64,000 nt of DNA from Blattamonas nauphoetae (GCA_033064195.1 JARBJD010000124.1:124001-188000); one strand, 5' to 3'; shown: positions 44,880 to 57,200, counted from the stretch's first letter. The notes: a model not told the origin generated them from the sequence alone. Made by a program: numbers and translations.

Positions 44880-45260
44880 CGCTCTGTCCTTCTATTGCCT
44901 CCAAAAACGTCGAAAACTCAATTCTGACAGTTCGAATGTCGTTGTTTCTTCTCTGTTTATCCAAAGATCAAATTGCTGTTCAACTACAGGACGATTGTGA
45001 CAAATCAGCAAGTTTGAATGATTTTCATTGCCTGTGGTGTGAATGAGTATTCTGCCTGCGGATGAAGCCTTGACAGGGAATCCGCAGTCGAATTGAGTTT
45101 CCCAGGGATGTGATTGATCTCGGTCATTGTCAATTCCGATGTTTGGATTGTTTTTAGAGTCAGCCGGGTGATTGGTGTCAACGCTGGGCATGCTCTCTGC
45201 CTCCGAAGGTTGTGGACTGCTGCAGTGTTGTCGCTGAACACCTGGAAAGTTGTGACTCCC
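44880..45260 (-). mobile_element. DIRS-like retroelement fossil, RNase H part only
   Basis: The minus-strand frame contains an RNase H-type region of the DIRS/Ngaro kind (VFSDNTAAVHNL, then INHIPGKLNSTADSLSRL). Only this part is left; the element is broken. It ends where the plus-strand pogo transposase region begins, so the DNA transposon probably inserted next to or into it. The second, larger relative in this window is at 50.9-52.9 kb. Confidence 0.6.
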
Positions 45261-45289
45261 TGTGGATAGTGGTTAAATCGAGTTGCGCA

Positions 45290-46413
45290 GCCACATCCGA
45301 ATACGTCGAAATTCCAAATAGAGTCGAACGAGCTCTGAAAATTTGGCATACCACTCCTGCAACCCAAAAAGCGATCGTCGAATCAGAATTGGCCTCAGAA
45401 GGACTGATCCGTCGAGCCAGACACGCCGAATTACATAATCGTGACATTGGGATGTGTCATCGTCCCACCAATTTTCCAGCCGCTATCGAGCTGAGGATCA
45501 TAGACGGGATTCTCCAGTTGGCCCGAGATGGAAAGACAGTGACTGTTCAGATGGGCTTGGGAGTAGTCTGTCTCCTTTTCACATCATATATTCATAGGTG
45601 TCTGATGTTCAAAAAACACTCGTCGGAACTCCAATGGCCACTAAGGTTGTCACGAAAGGTTACATTTACTCATTTGTCGATCGAACCCCAGAACTTCGGC
45701 TAGTCTTCCCAAAGTACATGGATATTCGAAGGATCAAAGCTACAATCCATGAAGTTCTCGGGGAATGGGGGATTTTCATTACATCCCTTCTCAAAGACCA
45801 CGAAATCAAACCGTCAAATCTCATCAATTTGGACGAAACAAGCCTGCGGATTGAAGTAAATAACAAAGTTCTGTGCATTGTGGAATCAACACAGGCTGAC
45901 CCAATCTCTCCTGTGAATTCGCGAGTTAAGATCTACTCATTTCTTGTGGTGATATGCGTAGATGGATCTGCTTTGTCGACACATTTCATCTTTCCTGAGA
46001 AGAAACCTGCGCCAGAATTTGCTGACTTACATCTCCACAACATTGTCGTTCATTACCAGGAAGGAGGATACATGACCAAGACTCTATTTGAGAGTATTTT
46101 GCGATCGTCGATCATTCCAGAAATCGATCACAGACGGGGACAGAAGAATTCAACTGAAAAGGCAATCAACTTAATGGATGGGCACGGGAGTCGAGAAAAT
46201 GAAGCACTACACAAGTTTGCAGAAGAACATAACGTGATGCTCGTGTTGCTGCCACCGAACACAACCTCGTCAACCCAACCATGTGACAGGTATGAGTTTG
46301 CCCAGTTCAAAAATCACCTGACAGCACTTTCGGCGGTGTTCCACAGGCCGGTGATTCTCAAGTCTTTTAGGGACACCGGACTGAATCCACCCAACGCTAC
46401 CATTCTCCATTAA
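45290..46413 (+). mobile_element. Pogo-type transposase gene (DNA transposon)
   Basis: The first exon runs to 45562 and the second from 45598 to the TAA at 46411-46413; the 35-bp intron (GTAGTCTG...TCATAG) has matching phase. The N-terminal exon has a helix-turn-helix-like stretch (NFPAAIELRIIDGILQLARD). The second exon has the DDE_1-type core: first Asp in NLIINLDETSL-like NLINLDETSLRIE, second Asp in INLMDGHGSRENEALH, then VLLPPNTTSSTQPCD with the third acidic residue nearby. Length is short for the family, and no start ATG is obvious, so the 5' end may be missing. A basic, Ser-rich frame (46429-46662) may be its C-terminal tail. The transposase keeps its own spliceosomal-type short intron. 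Confidence 0.7.
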
Positions 46414-46818
46414 CAACTATATGCCAATTTGACAGAAAAAAGAAAGAAAGGGATGACCATAGCCAAAGAAAATGAGCCGATGGAAACACCACAGACTATA
46501 ACCAGCAGAGGACGGCAATCCAATTTCAACCCTCAAAATCGTTCGGAATCGTCGTCAGCACCTGTGATTCGTAATGAAAAACAACTATCTTCCACAAAAC
46601 TCCACACTTCGCTCACGATCACAAAACGATCGTCAAAACAACGAGAAAAACGCATCCACTGACTCTCGAATAACTTTTCCGCCCTCCAAAAGTCTTGGCG
46701 CCACCATTGACCAAAGAATCAGTCCCAGTGGAATGTGAGAAAGAGAGTGTGGAACAGGTGACAAGTCTGAAGTTTTCTGAGACAGAGAAGGAAAATGAAT
46801 TCTCTTTCACTTCATTTT
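46414..46818. other. Tail of the pogo element
   Basis: It holds the Lys/Gln/Ser-rich frame 46429-46662 noted with the transposase and then non-coding DNA. No matching terminal inverted repeat was found. Confidence 0.35.
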
Positions 46819-48019
46819 TCACTTATTTGATGATTTAAAAGCGTGAAAAGCTATTAGGCGAAGATTAAAGAGAAAAAGAGAACTGAGCATCGATCTTTCT
46901 TCTGAGAACCTCCATACAATTCTAGAAATAATACCTGGAAATAGGGGCTGAGTTCCGATTTGCCGAGCCGGACAATTTTTCGAATTGGTTGAGTGATTGT
47001 TCTTGTTGAGATTTGAAGGGAGAGGGAATTTCGGAAAGACGATTTGCTTAACCTCATTTGACTCTTTTAGTTTGAGATGAGTGAATAAGGTGATGGGCAG
47101 TTGTCCATTCAAAAATAGTGGCGGTTCGAAGAGATTTGAGACTGGAGGGAGTGGTGGAAAAGTTATTGGGTTTTGGTAGCACTTATCATTTTCAATTCCA
47201 ACACCGGAATCGGGACTGTGGGATTCTCCTTGATCCGTATTGGTTGAGTGTGGACTTTTTTCAGCTACCATTCTTGGGAAGACTTCTGAGGATACTTATT
47301 TTTCACGTTGGGTTCGTTTTTGTCTTTTCTCTTGGCTCATTCGTACTCTCCCTCGTCTCTCCACTTCCGATAGTTCTTCTGAATCGTCTGAGAGCTCGAT
47401 AGTGTCAGTTGGCCCAGGTTCGTCATCATCGAGAACAATGGGCAAAAATGAGTATTCGTTGACTTGGTGATGTGGGAGAATTGAGATTTGATCACAGGAG
47501 GAATCCCTCCCTTGCTTCGTGAGTGCAAATGCAAGGAGCATCAGAGATTGTGCAGTGTTACACAAAAAACGAAGGAAGAGACAATCCACAACGATGGTTC
47601 CTGTATCTTACCAACGTTTGGGTGAAAGTGAGAGAGATCTGCATAATTGTTGAAATAGTTTGTTTGAGGAGCGGATAAACTTGTGTGATTTTGAGTAGTT
47701 CGTGAAGTTCTGAGAAGAACTGTTCCTCCTCAACGAAGATCGTGTCAAATTGATGATAATTCCGAACGAACCACGAGAATTGATTGGTTTCGTCCAGCCA
47801 TATGGTTGGAGAAAACGATGGTGGTTTCGAACCCAATGAGGCAGATTGAGTTGATAGAAATGATCGAGAGCAATGTCTGAGTGTTTCGAGAAGGATTGTG
47901 ATGTGAGGAGCACACTTTTTGGCGTCGTTCCACGCTAAATCCAGAAGATGGTTATGGCATCTCCCCTGATTAGGGTTAAGAATGTCAATTTCTGTGTTTT
48001 TCTCCTGAATGATGTTCAA
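46819..48019 (-). mobile_element. hAT-type transposase remnant (DNA transposon), minus strand
   Basis: The frame 48019-47558 has hAT features: GRCHNHLLDLAWNDAKKCAP resembling the C..H motif region, and TIWLDETNQFSWFVRNYHQF resembling the tRW block. Two more coding-like pieces follow on the same strand (47589-47296, acidic: IELSDDSEELSEVE; and 47271-46819). Frames differ, so either introns or frameshifts separate them. The N-terminal BED finger and first catalytic region are absent. It is not a second strand of the plus-strand hAT copy that starts at ~48180; the two are head-to-head. Confidence 0.55.
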
Positions 48020-48179
48020 ACTGTTTTGAAGCGGAACCGCAATGTCACCAACGAATGCAGGAGGGCGAATTCAAAGTTGACGGCAACAAATGCGAAGGCA
48101 TTCTTCTGTACAGGACGAATAGAATTCAGTTGAGAGTTCTGTTTCCTGAAAAGAAGTGTGAATAAGTAGTGGTTCGAAG

Positions 48180-50032
48180 TCAATGTGCGGAGTGACGAAA
48201 ACGGCCAGAAAGATATGCTACCTCAAGAATGCAACAGCCTTTATCGCCACAGCGAAAGATTCTAGAAGTGGATCGCCAAACCAAAAACCACCAATTCAGA
48301 TGGGAAATCAGCCTTTTTCATCCAAGATGATGGAATCCTGTGTTGCATTTGCCACATCTCAACTATATGCCCATTTGAACATAGACACACCAGCAGGCTG
48401 TGGGCCTTTGGGAGAGAAACGTGGACGGCACAATCAGAGCTCCAGCGAAAGAAGATCGATCGAGAATACTCGTTCACAGGCCGAATCAAGTACGCGCTGT
48501 TCATTCGATAGCAAAGAACTGTCTGGCTGTTCAATCATTCAAAGCACAGACAAATCTGCTGAACTCCACCCGCAACCCTCATTTTGTCAACCCGTCCGAA
48601 TACGCGGACTTCAAGCTATTTTGGCAAACGGCTGAAGTGATGGACGAGATCTATCATCGGAAATCAATGGAGTCGATATCATCCACAACACCTTTAAGTC
48701 TGATGTTGGACACTTCAACCGATTGTTCGTCCACTTCAGTTCTATGTGTGAATCTCCGTTTTTTGTTGAAAACGGACCAACAGCAAACACTACTTCTGAG
48801 ATGGTGGGATATGGAGGAAGGATGTCGTGGAATTCAACTCTTTTTAGCAGTTGAATCGATCCTCACCCACAATGGAATTTCCTTTGACCAGATCATTTCT
48901 ATCTCGACAGATGGAGACCTGTCTATGGTGGGACATCAAAGCGGATTCATTTCATTCGCAAAGGGAAAGAATGAAACAATCATACACGTTCATTGTGGAG
49001 CTCATCGATTACAGCTCTCCTTAAGGGATACTTTCGATTCAAATCGACATCCGGAAACAAGAATGCTCCAACACGATTCAATCGCATATACTCACAGGAT
49101 CACAAAGTCGGACTCAAGACAGAAGGACTTTCAACGATGTCTCACCTCACACAATCTTCCCCCAAAGAAATTATCGAAACCGATCAAAACTAGATGGTCG
49201 ACCTATCATTCTGTAATCACGGAAGTTCTTCAAGAGGAGACGGATCCTGCTATTACTAAATCGAACAGAGCCAATTTCAATGATTCTTCAGAAAAATGAA
49301 TTGTCACTTGCCGAAGCGACGGAAGCCATCAACAATCTGTAAAGATGTCTCTCTTCCCTCACATTGGAGGATGTCAAACTCGAGTTGATCAAGGTCATGA
49401 ATGAAAACAACAAACACAATTTCGAAGGCTACATTGACCAGATTGCCGTAGAATGTCTTGAGATGGCCGGGACACTTCGAAGTCGACTCATCGAGCGGTT
49501 TAATCAGCCAGATGATACATCTGAGTTGACTTTTCTCACACACCATTTCCTCCATCGACCAAACACTGAACTGACCGACGGAATTGTTTCCTCCTTCTTC
49601 ACAAAGTATAAGAGATTTGTTCCACGACGATATCATCCTCACTGTCTTGCACATTGGCACCATATTAAAGCAGTTTATCAAATTCGAAACAAAGATACAT
49701 TTCTTTCTCCTCCAGCAATCCTTAATCATTTCTTGACAGATCCAGATTACAAAACAGACCGAAGTGTTCTCTCTCTTCATCTCATCCTCAAAACCATATC
49801 CTCAACAAAAAGTCCTGATAGAAAGAGAATGAGCATTCAACACCTTCAGATAGAAGCACGACTGTACCTCATCACCCCATCGATTCTCTCGGTGGAGGAG
49901 ATCGATGAAATCATTCTCGAAAGAAATGCAAAGGCTTTGGCAAAGTTGAAGCGGAGAAACGCCAGAAGAACGATGGTACCAGATGATTCAAGTGAATCTC
50001 AAACTGAATCTGACGAATCGACGAATGATTAG
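48180..50032 (+). mobile_element. hAT-type transposase (DNA transposon), decayed
   Basis: Parts in order: a Cys/His stretch at ~48335-48400 resembling a BED finger (CCICHISTICPFEHRH in one frame); the frame 48400-49299 with the hAT core (SLMLDTSTDCSSTSVLCVNL, ISTDGDLSMVGHQSGFISF, IIHVHCGAHRLQLSL, KTRWSTYHSV); and the frame 49364-50032 with the C-terminal part (LTDGIVSSFFTKYKRFVPRR, DRSVLSLHLILKTISST). A frameshift or stop separates the last two frames near 49299-49364, and the first two differ in frame as well, so at least two breaks make it inactive unless short introns were missed. A Ser/Asp tail ends the last frame (SSESQTESDESTND). Terminal inverted repeats were not located. Confidence 0.7.
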
Positions 50033-50035
50033 TAC

Positions 50036-50900
50036 TCATTTCACACAAGTCATTTTTTTCGAGATTTCTGTTCGGAAATAAAAAAAGAGAAATGAAATAA
50101 TGCACTTAAAACAACGAACTCCGAGGTCAGTTCAAAAATGGTCGGATCACCCGGATCCAAATCCAACCCCCGGTCATGACAGATGGGACAAGTAGTTGTT
50201 CTTTCGATGCACCACGAGGATGGAGGGAGGCAGAAGGAAGACGACGGAAAACTCAACTGCGAAAAGGAAGAAGAAGAAGAAGAAGAACGTGTGTGAACGG
50301 AAGAGGATGAGAAAAGACTGGAAGAAGAGAAGCCATCGGAGGAATAGGAGTTACAACATAAGGAATAATATTGTTTCTCAGTTCCTTCCTGGTATTCAAA
50401 GATAGTATTCCCATCTAACTCTGAAAAATACTCATTTGGAAATGAAAACACACTGAACCATTGTCCATACGACGATTCGTTCATTGAACGAAGGCCGGAC
50501 TCACTGTGTTACCTCAACTTGTGGGAGAGTTGGAAAAATGTCGAAGATCAACCCATAATAGCCTTTTGTACTCGTAGCTGGTAAAAATGTCCAAAAATAA
50601 GTTAGCAAGAGATGAATAGAAGTGAAAATAATACATTTTTCCTAATCCGAAGACAGATCACGGATACTCACGTTATCGATTCGAAATGCAGTTTTCGGTG
50701 AATCCGCTTCGGATAAATGGTAATTCCGGATTAGGGGTTCCGGAATTTCTCCTGTCAGTTACCGTCAGTGCTTTTCGATGAAAACTGACCGGTCAGTACC
50801 GGTCAGCCATGCCTCTAAATCAATGAAATAACCCACTAATAGTGGAAAAATAACGGTCCTTGAGTTAATGACGCAGATCAGTCACTTGTTTCTCTTTTTA
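50036..50900. other. No intact gene; dispersed repeat inside
   Basis: A minus-strand frame 50484-50050 is Ser-rich with a CPICHDRGLDLDPGDP piece and is of uncertain status. The 105-bp dispersed repeat lies at 50708-50812. The rest is AT-rich non-coding DNA. Confidence 0.4.
50708..50812. repeat. ~105-bp dispersed repeat, copy 2
   Basis: Pairs with 39262-39366: both contain AAATGGTAA, a TTTCTCC block, ACCGTCAGT and the palindromic end CTGACCGGTCAG. It sits between the hAT copy and the DIRS-like fossil. Function unknown. Confidence 0.65.
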
Positions 50901-50904
50901 ATCC

Positions 50905-52960
50905 GTGTTATCAATGTCGGAAGTTCATTCAAAGATTGTAGATCATCACTCATCGGAGCAGATGCACCCCAGCCTACGTGAACCAGCCGATATGAAAGGA
51001 GAGCTTGTTAAGCTCCTGACTGCTCTCCGGAATGACGATAAGCAACAACTCCTCGTCTCCGAACAGTTGAGATCTTGGGCATCAACTCCGCTGATTTGCT
51101 CGGGATCACTCCTCCTGAGGAAACGTGGTTCCCAGCAGGGGTCCTGGTGGGGCAGCCAGTCACTATTCGAAATCCAGGATCAGCATCGGTCAGTCTCACC
51201 TGCCCCAGAGGGAGGAAGGAGATGGACCTCCGCACCATTCCAGAACAATGGTCGACAGTTCCAGAAGACGATTTCGTGGCATGTGAGGATCTGAAGGACA
51301 GAATGAAGATTGTCGGGAAAAGTATTTAGCAGTACCATGATGTGGGAGCGGATGAGGTTGAGCGCAACCCTCTGGCACTGGATCTCAGTCTCAGGGACGT
51401 CGAGACAGAAGTGTTCAACCTCGAGAAGACGGGAGCCGGGTCTGCGTGTCTCGATTTGTCAGAACGAGAGTCTAGGCGTACGGTTTATTTTATGACCCAG
51501 AAAGCGGGGGAAATCGTCAAAAGGATCAACGACTAAATGATCCTATTTATTTGAAAAATAAGGCCAAAACCAGCGATGATACCCGCTGAAAGAGAATCGG
51601 TGGCGAGACAACAAAAATACATCAACGATGCAAGGGCGAACGCGGAGAGGGAAGAGGGACCGAGGATGAAGCCACTTCTGGGGAGAATGAGTGAGGTATG
51701 GATGGGGTAGGATAATCCGAGAAGGCCTCACAAACGAGTGGGAGAATGGCCCATCGACAAACGGTGGATTCGGGTTCGACTTAGTACAAAAATTACATTT
51801 CAATATGAAGAGCAATCAAACCGTCTCACAACTTCTCACAGAAAAGTGTTGAATGTGCACGGTGGACATCAGACACGCATACCTCCACGTCCCACTTCAC
51901 AGGGACGCGATACCATTCTTCGGATTCTTGGTGGACGGTCAAGCCTACATTCAGATGACCCTATGTTTTGGGTTAACAACGGCTCCACAAATTTTTACTC
52001 AGTTCTTTTGTCCAATTGTTGCGGAGTTCAGGCCCATCTTCCCTCTGATGGCGTATCTGGACGACTCCATAATCTTTGGAGACAGTGAGACCGACGCACG
52101 TGCAAACACTCGACGTGTGACGGACAAGTTGACAACTTTGGGGTTTGGGGTGGTTTGGATGAGAGGAGACAAGGAGGTGATATAGCAGAGACGGTAACTT
52201 TAGGATTCGGGCAAGGATTGAAGAGAGGGTTTATTCTGGAGCGGGACGACGTGTTGATCCTCTCGGACAATACGACAGTTGTCCACAACATCAACAGAAG
52301 AAGCGCAGCGATCACAATACTCGATCAGTTCAAGAAGCTGTTCGATCTCTCATCTGAGAACAAATGTCGGCTGTGGTCGGAGCACATCCCTGGGACAGAA
52401 AACGTCGTGGCCGATCGACTTTCACGAATGAGAGATGCAACAAATTACTCTCCAAAAGACCAGGTATTCAACAATCTTATAAACAGACTCAAGACATATC
52501 CAACAGTCGATGCATTCGCTTCACTTCACAACAGAAAGGTGACGCGGTATTGGAGTTTGCAGTACGAATCGGAGGCAGTGGGCACAAACGCCCTCCTCCA
52601 AGAATGGACAAAGGAACAGGTGATATATGCGTTCCCCTTGTTCCACTCATTTCACGCGTGGTTCAGAAGGCAAGTCAGTCCGGCATGATGATTAATCTGA
52701 TAGTGCCAGATTGAGATTCTGCACAGGTGAAGAGGGAGTTAGAGATGCTGACATCGGACTCGATACTGCTGAGGTGGACATCAGAAGTGACAGAGGAGGT
52801 GACGAATCATAGGGTAACGAAGAGCAATAGACCTCCCGGAATGCTCAGAGCATTCTTGATGGGGAGGTCTGGGAAGGAATAGGACGGGAGATCGGATTGA
52901 ACCACGATGCAACAACTTAGTTCCGAGGCGGATATTGCCCGGATACAGAATGCCAGGATG
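50905..52960 (+). mobile_element. DIRS-like retroelement fossil with gag-like, RT and RNase H parts
   Basis: Parts: a gag-like region at ~50905-51540 (charged, low complexity), a reverse transcriptase region at ~51850-52190 with the YLDD box and the DIRAHYLHVP-type start seen in DIRS-like RTs (DIRHAYLHVPLHRD), and an RNase H plus downstream region at ~52200-52690 (LSDNTTVVHNINRRSA, then VVADRLSRM, then YAFPLFHSF). The family is DIRS/Ngaro-like. The element is broken, with several breaks, and no terminal repeats were identified. Moderate decay suggests intermediate age. Confidence 0.65.
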
Positions 52961-53013
52961 CGGTGGTATTTGTGAAGATGTGAAAAATCGTTGTTTTTCT
53001 CGCCCAAACAATT

Positions 53014-53245
53014 GCTTTGGAAAAACCCTTTAGTTGTTCTGAGTCTTGTTTCGATATATTCACGATAAAAATGCTTTTTATTTGGTTTAAAACGGATATC
53101 TGGTGGTGGAGATTCGAGCTGAAAAAGTTTACAAAAAAATGTGTGGATTCCTGCGATATACAGTCTTTTGAGGTTTTCTCCGCTTCCCCAGGGAATTGAA
53201 TTCTCACTTTTTTAGATTTATCTTAGTTTGACCGATACAGTTTTT
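53014..53245. repeat. Diverged relative of the 44-kb MITE interior
   Basis: It resembles 44391-44600 in order and content: an ACGATAAAAATGC phrase, TTACAAAAAAATGTGTGGAT against TTGAAAAAAATGTGTACATT, and a CTTTTGAGGTTTTCTC phrase. The right-hand terminal repeat is not recognisable here. Confidence 0.5.
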
Positions 53246-53650
53246 CTTGGCGATTTTAAGGAAACGTAAACTTGCCCATCCTTCGTGTGCAGCGTTCACC
53301 GCCCACAGAACACTCGCATGTCATCTTTTGCTTTCGATAAATTGAACAATGGAAGTGATGGTCGGACAATGGACAACATTTTCACTGTTTCCAACTCCTG
53401 TCGTTTCTTTGAACCTTTCCACTCGAAAAAAAGGTCGACAGGATTTTTGCTCTTTATTCAGCGATTCTACGAACTAACCGGCCCATCGATGGGATTAGAA
53501 GTCTGACTGAACTCAAAAGGACCGTTGTCGAAAGGACATATCGATTTGCACTTCGGAGAAAACAAGTACAGTGCGCACGAAATCCACGAAGTGTGAGGAA
53601 ATCCACAAATTTAAGGAATGTTTTTTTCCATGTTCACATCTCAACTTCGG

Positions 53651-54195
53651 GAATCGATTGAGGGAGAAACCGAACCTCCAAAATAGGATCCCGGGCCCGG
53701 GGAGCCTATCAAAGAACCACTTTTTCGCTAAAATGATCACTTCATGACGATTGTGGCAATGACATCATCCTTTCGATGAAAGTTGAAGATGATATGAGTC
53801 CAATATCAAAAATCCTAACAGTCTGGTGAAAACTTCATGTCCGACCTATGTCTGGTTGTGGAGATATGATCAAAACATATATTTTGGATCCTTTGCTTAT
53901 TATACAGGGAACTCAGTTTTTCATTCTGAATTTTCACCCAGGTCCCCCCAGGATTTTTCATTTTTCAAAAAAATGTGATTTCGAGAGAAAACCATCCCAA
54001 ACCACCATAAATCAAACGAGAAAGAAAAATATTGAACACGCGTGGAGAAAAGTGGTATTGAAGTTCGCTTTCCTATGCTTAAATGTTAAGGACCACTATT
54101 TTTTATGGTAAAAAATGGGGTCAAAAATAAGTTCCAAAATAGGCACCCTGGCCCGGTGTCCTATTTTGGAGGTTCAATTTCTACCTCAATCGATT
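53651..54195. mobile_element. Inverted-repeat element, ~59-bp arms
   Basis: GAATCGATTGAGGGAGAAAC...CCTCCAAAATAGGA (from 53651) faces its imperfect reverse complement ending at 54195, with GC-rich centres CCCGGGCCCGGGG and GGCCCGGTGTCC. The ~430-bp interior has no long frame. It looks like a MITE or fold-back element; its true ends are unclear because similarity runs past the most conserved GC-rich core. Confidence 0.6.
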
Positions 54196-54793
54196 CATGA
54201 CATCATGTCGATGTCCTTCCAGAAAAAGCTGGGACCCAAAATTATTGGGGTCTGGAGTGATGGGCAACCGACGGGGACAAAAATGGGAAAATCGGACAAT
54301 ATTCTCGGTTGTTTTTGACATTCTCGGGTTTTCCCTTGAGGATAGAGTCCAGTGCGAAATCCTACGTCAACATCCAAGACAAGGTCATCACTGAAAGGTA
54401 ATACACACCACAACGTCCAAGTCATTTGATACGATTGTGGGGGCTGTAGCATCAATTTGAGCTCAATGACTGTTGAGAATGTGTGTTAGCATGAATGCTC
54501 GAGAAGGCATTCTTTTTTGAATCATGTCTGGATAACTGTGATTGTGGGTTGATTCCATTTCGAAGGTCCGGCGAAATAACCGCACCATCCCAATCTGACA
54601 TGTTTCGGAGGACAAAACCAACCTTGTTCACTTCTTTCAAACTTTGTTTCAAAAATAAGTGTGTTACAGAGACCTTGATGAAACGAGAAAGTGACCTTGG
54701 GTTGGTATCGAGCTGGAGATCAAAAATACAAAAAGAGTGGGTTGAAGATCATTAACCGGAACATCGACCACACCGGAATCAATGCATTGAACT
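54196..54793. other. No recognisable gene
   Basis: Short frames only. This is the 3' flank of the Tc1/mariner transposase that follows on the minus strand. Confidence 0.4.
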
Positions 54794-55672
54794 CTAATAA
54801 TTTGTCAGCTGACCATCCTTGCTGATCAGCTCACCCACCCTACTCCCGAACGAACGACAAAACCGGTTGATAGTTTCCTGATCAAGCTCTTTCCAGGTCT
54901 GCTCAATTGCTTCCTTTAACTCTTCTTTCGTTTTGTATTGCCTTCCACCCTTGTACATCCGATCACTGCCACTTTCAATGCGTTGATCGCGACTTTCGAC
55001 TTGTGCCGTGGGGCATTGTCGGAAAGTAATACCCGGTTTTCTCCATTTAACATTCTTGATTCCTTTCCTCGTTGTTTTGAAGACGATATCGGTTTTGAAG
55101 TCAACCCCGATTGCAGCCCAAACCCCACAAGTGAACGGTCGGACAGGGCTTGGCATTTCTTTGGCGGGCGTTTTTGCATCATGGAGGCTTCTGTTCAACT
55201 TCCTTGCGCCTACTGAACGGAACGATTTTTCATCATCAAACAAAAAAGGGTCTGTCTTCATTTGCTGCTTTACCATTTCCTTGGCCCAAGTTCTTCGCTT
55301 CGTCACATGTACCTCTTTGAATGCAGGAGCATATCTGTGGTTTTTCAATTTCACACCTGCTGCCTTTAGCCCACAAATGAAGTGGCGAAGGCAGCCCTTG
55401 TATCGAAGTCGAGCTTTGAGCTCCGTCCAGGTGTGGATCGTTTCGAGATTTACTATACTTTTTGCTCTTGCAATTAGGGAGGGGCTAATAAGCTTTGATT
55501 TTACTTTCTTCCGCAACGTCGAGGACTGGTGTCGAATCACGATCGTGTCGACATACTTTTGAACCGTTTTCGTTCCGCACTTGCAGGCGATGGCTGTCTT
55601 CCTGATGGATTGCTTCTCACGGTATGTGTCGCGAATCTCTTTCTGTTGTTTTAGGCTTTTCCCGATCACCAT
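54794..55672 (-). mobile_element. Tc1/mariner-type transposase, internally deleted
   Basis: The minus-strand frame starts with a helix-turn-helix (RKTAIACKCGTKTVQKYVD), then a second DNA-binding part (TWTELKARLRYKGCLRHFIC). The first catalytic Asp is in DPFLFDDEKSFRS. The second catalytic part (RVLLSDNAPRHKSKVAINAL) is in another frame from ~55080, so a frameshift is present between the two. After CTRVEG the sequence passes straight to a C-terminal helix (KTKEELKEAIEQTWKELDQE), without the SPDLNPIEN-type block with the third catalytic residue, so that segment is deleted. The copy is inactive. Terminal repeats were not identified. Confidence 0.75.
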
Positions 55673-56499
55673 ATTGAACTGTGGTCAATGAGTAGGTCAG
55701 AAACCTGCAACTGCCACTTGCCGGAAAAACATTTTCCCGCTCCCCACTAATACTGTTTTTCCTCAATTCTGACCTCATTTCATCTCGAACCATTCTGTCT
55801 ACACTTCTCATCAACCAGTATACGTGTTCCGTCGTTTCTTTCCTTTGTGATCTTGTTTCGTGCTCTCACTTGACTGTCCTGTTGAGAGACATCCAGCACC
55901 ATTTTTCATCATCTGGCTTTCTTCATATAAATCTATTCAGGTTTCACATGTTAGTGGGAATTTCATGTTTTTTTACTTTTCTTGGATTCGTACATCGATA
56001 GACACATTTCATCGTCATTCTTCACATTTTTTGTCACTTTTTCTCGCTTCGATCAGCTGATTACCGTAGATTATTTACTATAGATTGTTTCACCCCTGCA
56101 CATCACCGATCTCGTCGAGTAGTGCCGTGTTCAATTGAGTAATCTGGATGTGACTGAATGGTTGAGGTGGAAGGAGAACCCGTTGAGGAGCTCTCTGAGC
56201 GAATCCGGCTCTGACAGCTTGCCTTTTCTCTGAATCAAAACCCAAAGCAAAATCTCTCGTCCCCAGCATCTAGTACAATCACGGCTATTTCCAATCTGTC
56301 AGTCCCGCACGGTTTTGGAATTCGAATCGGGCAACGATACACTATTCCATCGGACTCTGTCATCCTCATCAGAAGCGAATGCAGTGGCGTATACAAATTT
56401 CAAAAGAAGACGACAAAAAAGGAAGAAATGGAACTGCCATCAAGAAAACAGACTGTCCGTTCCTGGTGAAAGTGAAAGGAACGGATGCTCTTCATCCAC
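55673..56499. other. No recognisable gene
   Basis: 5' flank of the Tc1/mariner transposase and AT-rich DNA leading to the virus-like fossil. Frames are short and not coding-like. Confidence 0.4.
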
Positions 56500-57200
56500 T
56501 TTCTTTGTAGCCGAACGCTTGGAATTCATCTAGGTCCTGACTCCCGACATGAAAAGTAGATTCGAGGCGCTGGAAAAATCCCGGACGAAGCCGAATTGGG
56601 ATATCAATAGTGTCTTTGACAACTGCATTCCAATTCGTTGTGGCGAAATCGGACAATGGAATATAAACACCAGCAACCGATTCATCATGATTTCATGCAT
56701 TCTGCCAAGGTGTGTGACAATGCTTTCGATTCTCCAATTGACTCTTTGGTTTGATCATATTGTATATGTGCGACTCCATTGACACGTCATTGGTCGTTGT
56801 ACTTATGATTCTCTGATTGTTGTGAATAACAGTAAGGTCACGAAAGATTGATGCCGAATGTTTGAGTCCAACGAATATGAATATCCTCTCATTCATGTAC
56901 GATCCAACCGTACTAGTTGTCTTCCAATTATTGACTTTAAGCCTTGCTGTCATTGTGAACGTAATGAATGAATCATCGATTTGACAAATGTCTTGATTTC
57001 CAGTCAATGGAATGATTTTCTCTTGTCCCTTGTAGAAGCGTGAGTTCTCTGATGGTTTCAATTCCTGAATCGATGTACTGTGCGCCCCATCATTCAGAAG
57101 GTAATTAATGTGATGTTTAGACATTAGTTCCTGTTGTATTTGACCAATATCATCTCTTGTATACTTGATTGATCCAGTTGTATTTCCAGTCAATGATGAT
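56500..57200 (-). pseudogene. Capsid-like (double jelly roll) part of the virus-like fossil
   Basis: Contains phrases typical of Polinton-like major capsid proteins, such as an IPLTGNQDICQIDDSFITF strand block and a GVYIPLSDFATT strand. It is incomplete and broken and is described only as a fossil. Confidence 0.5.
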
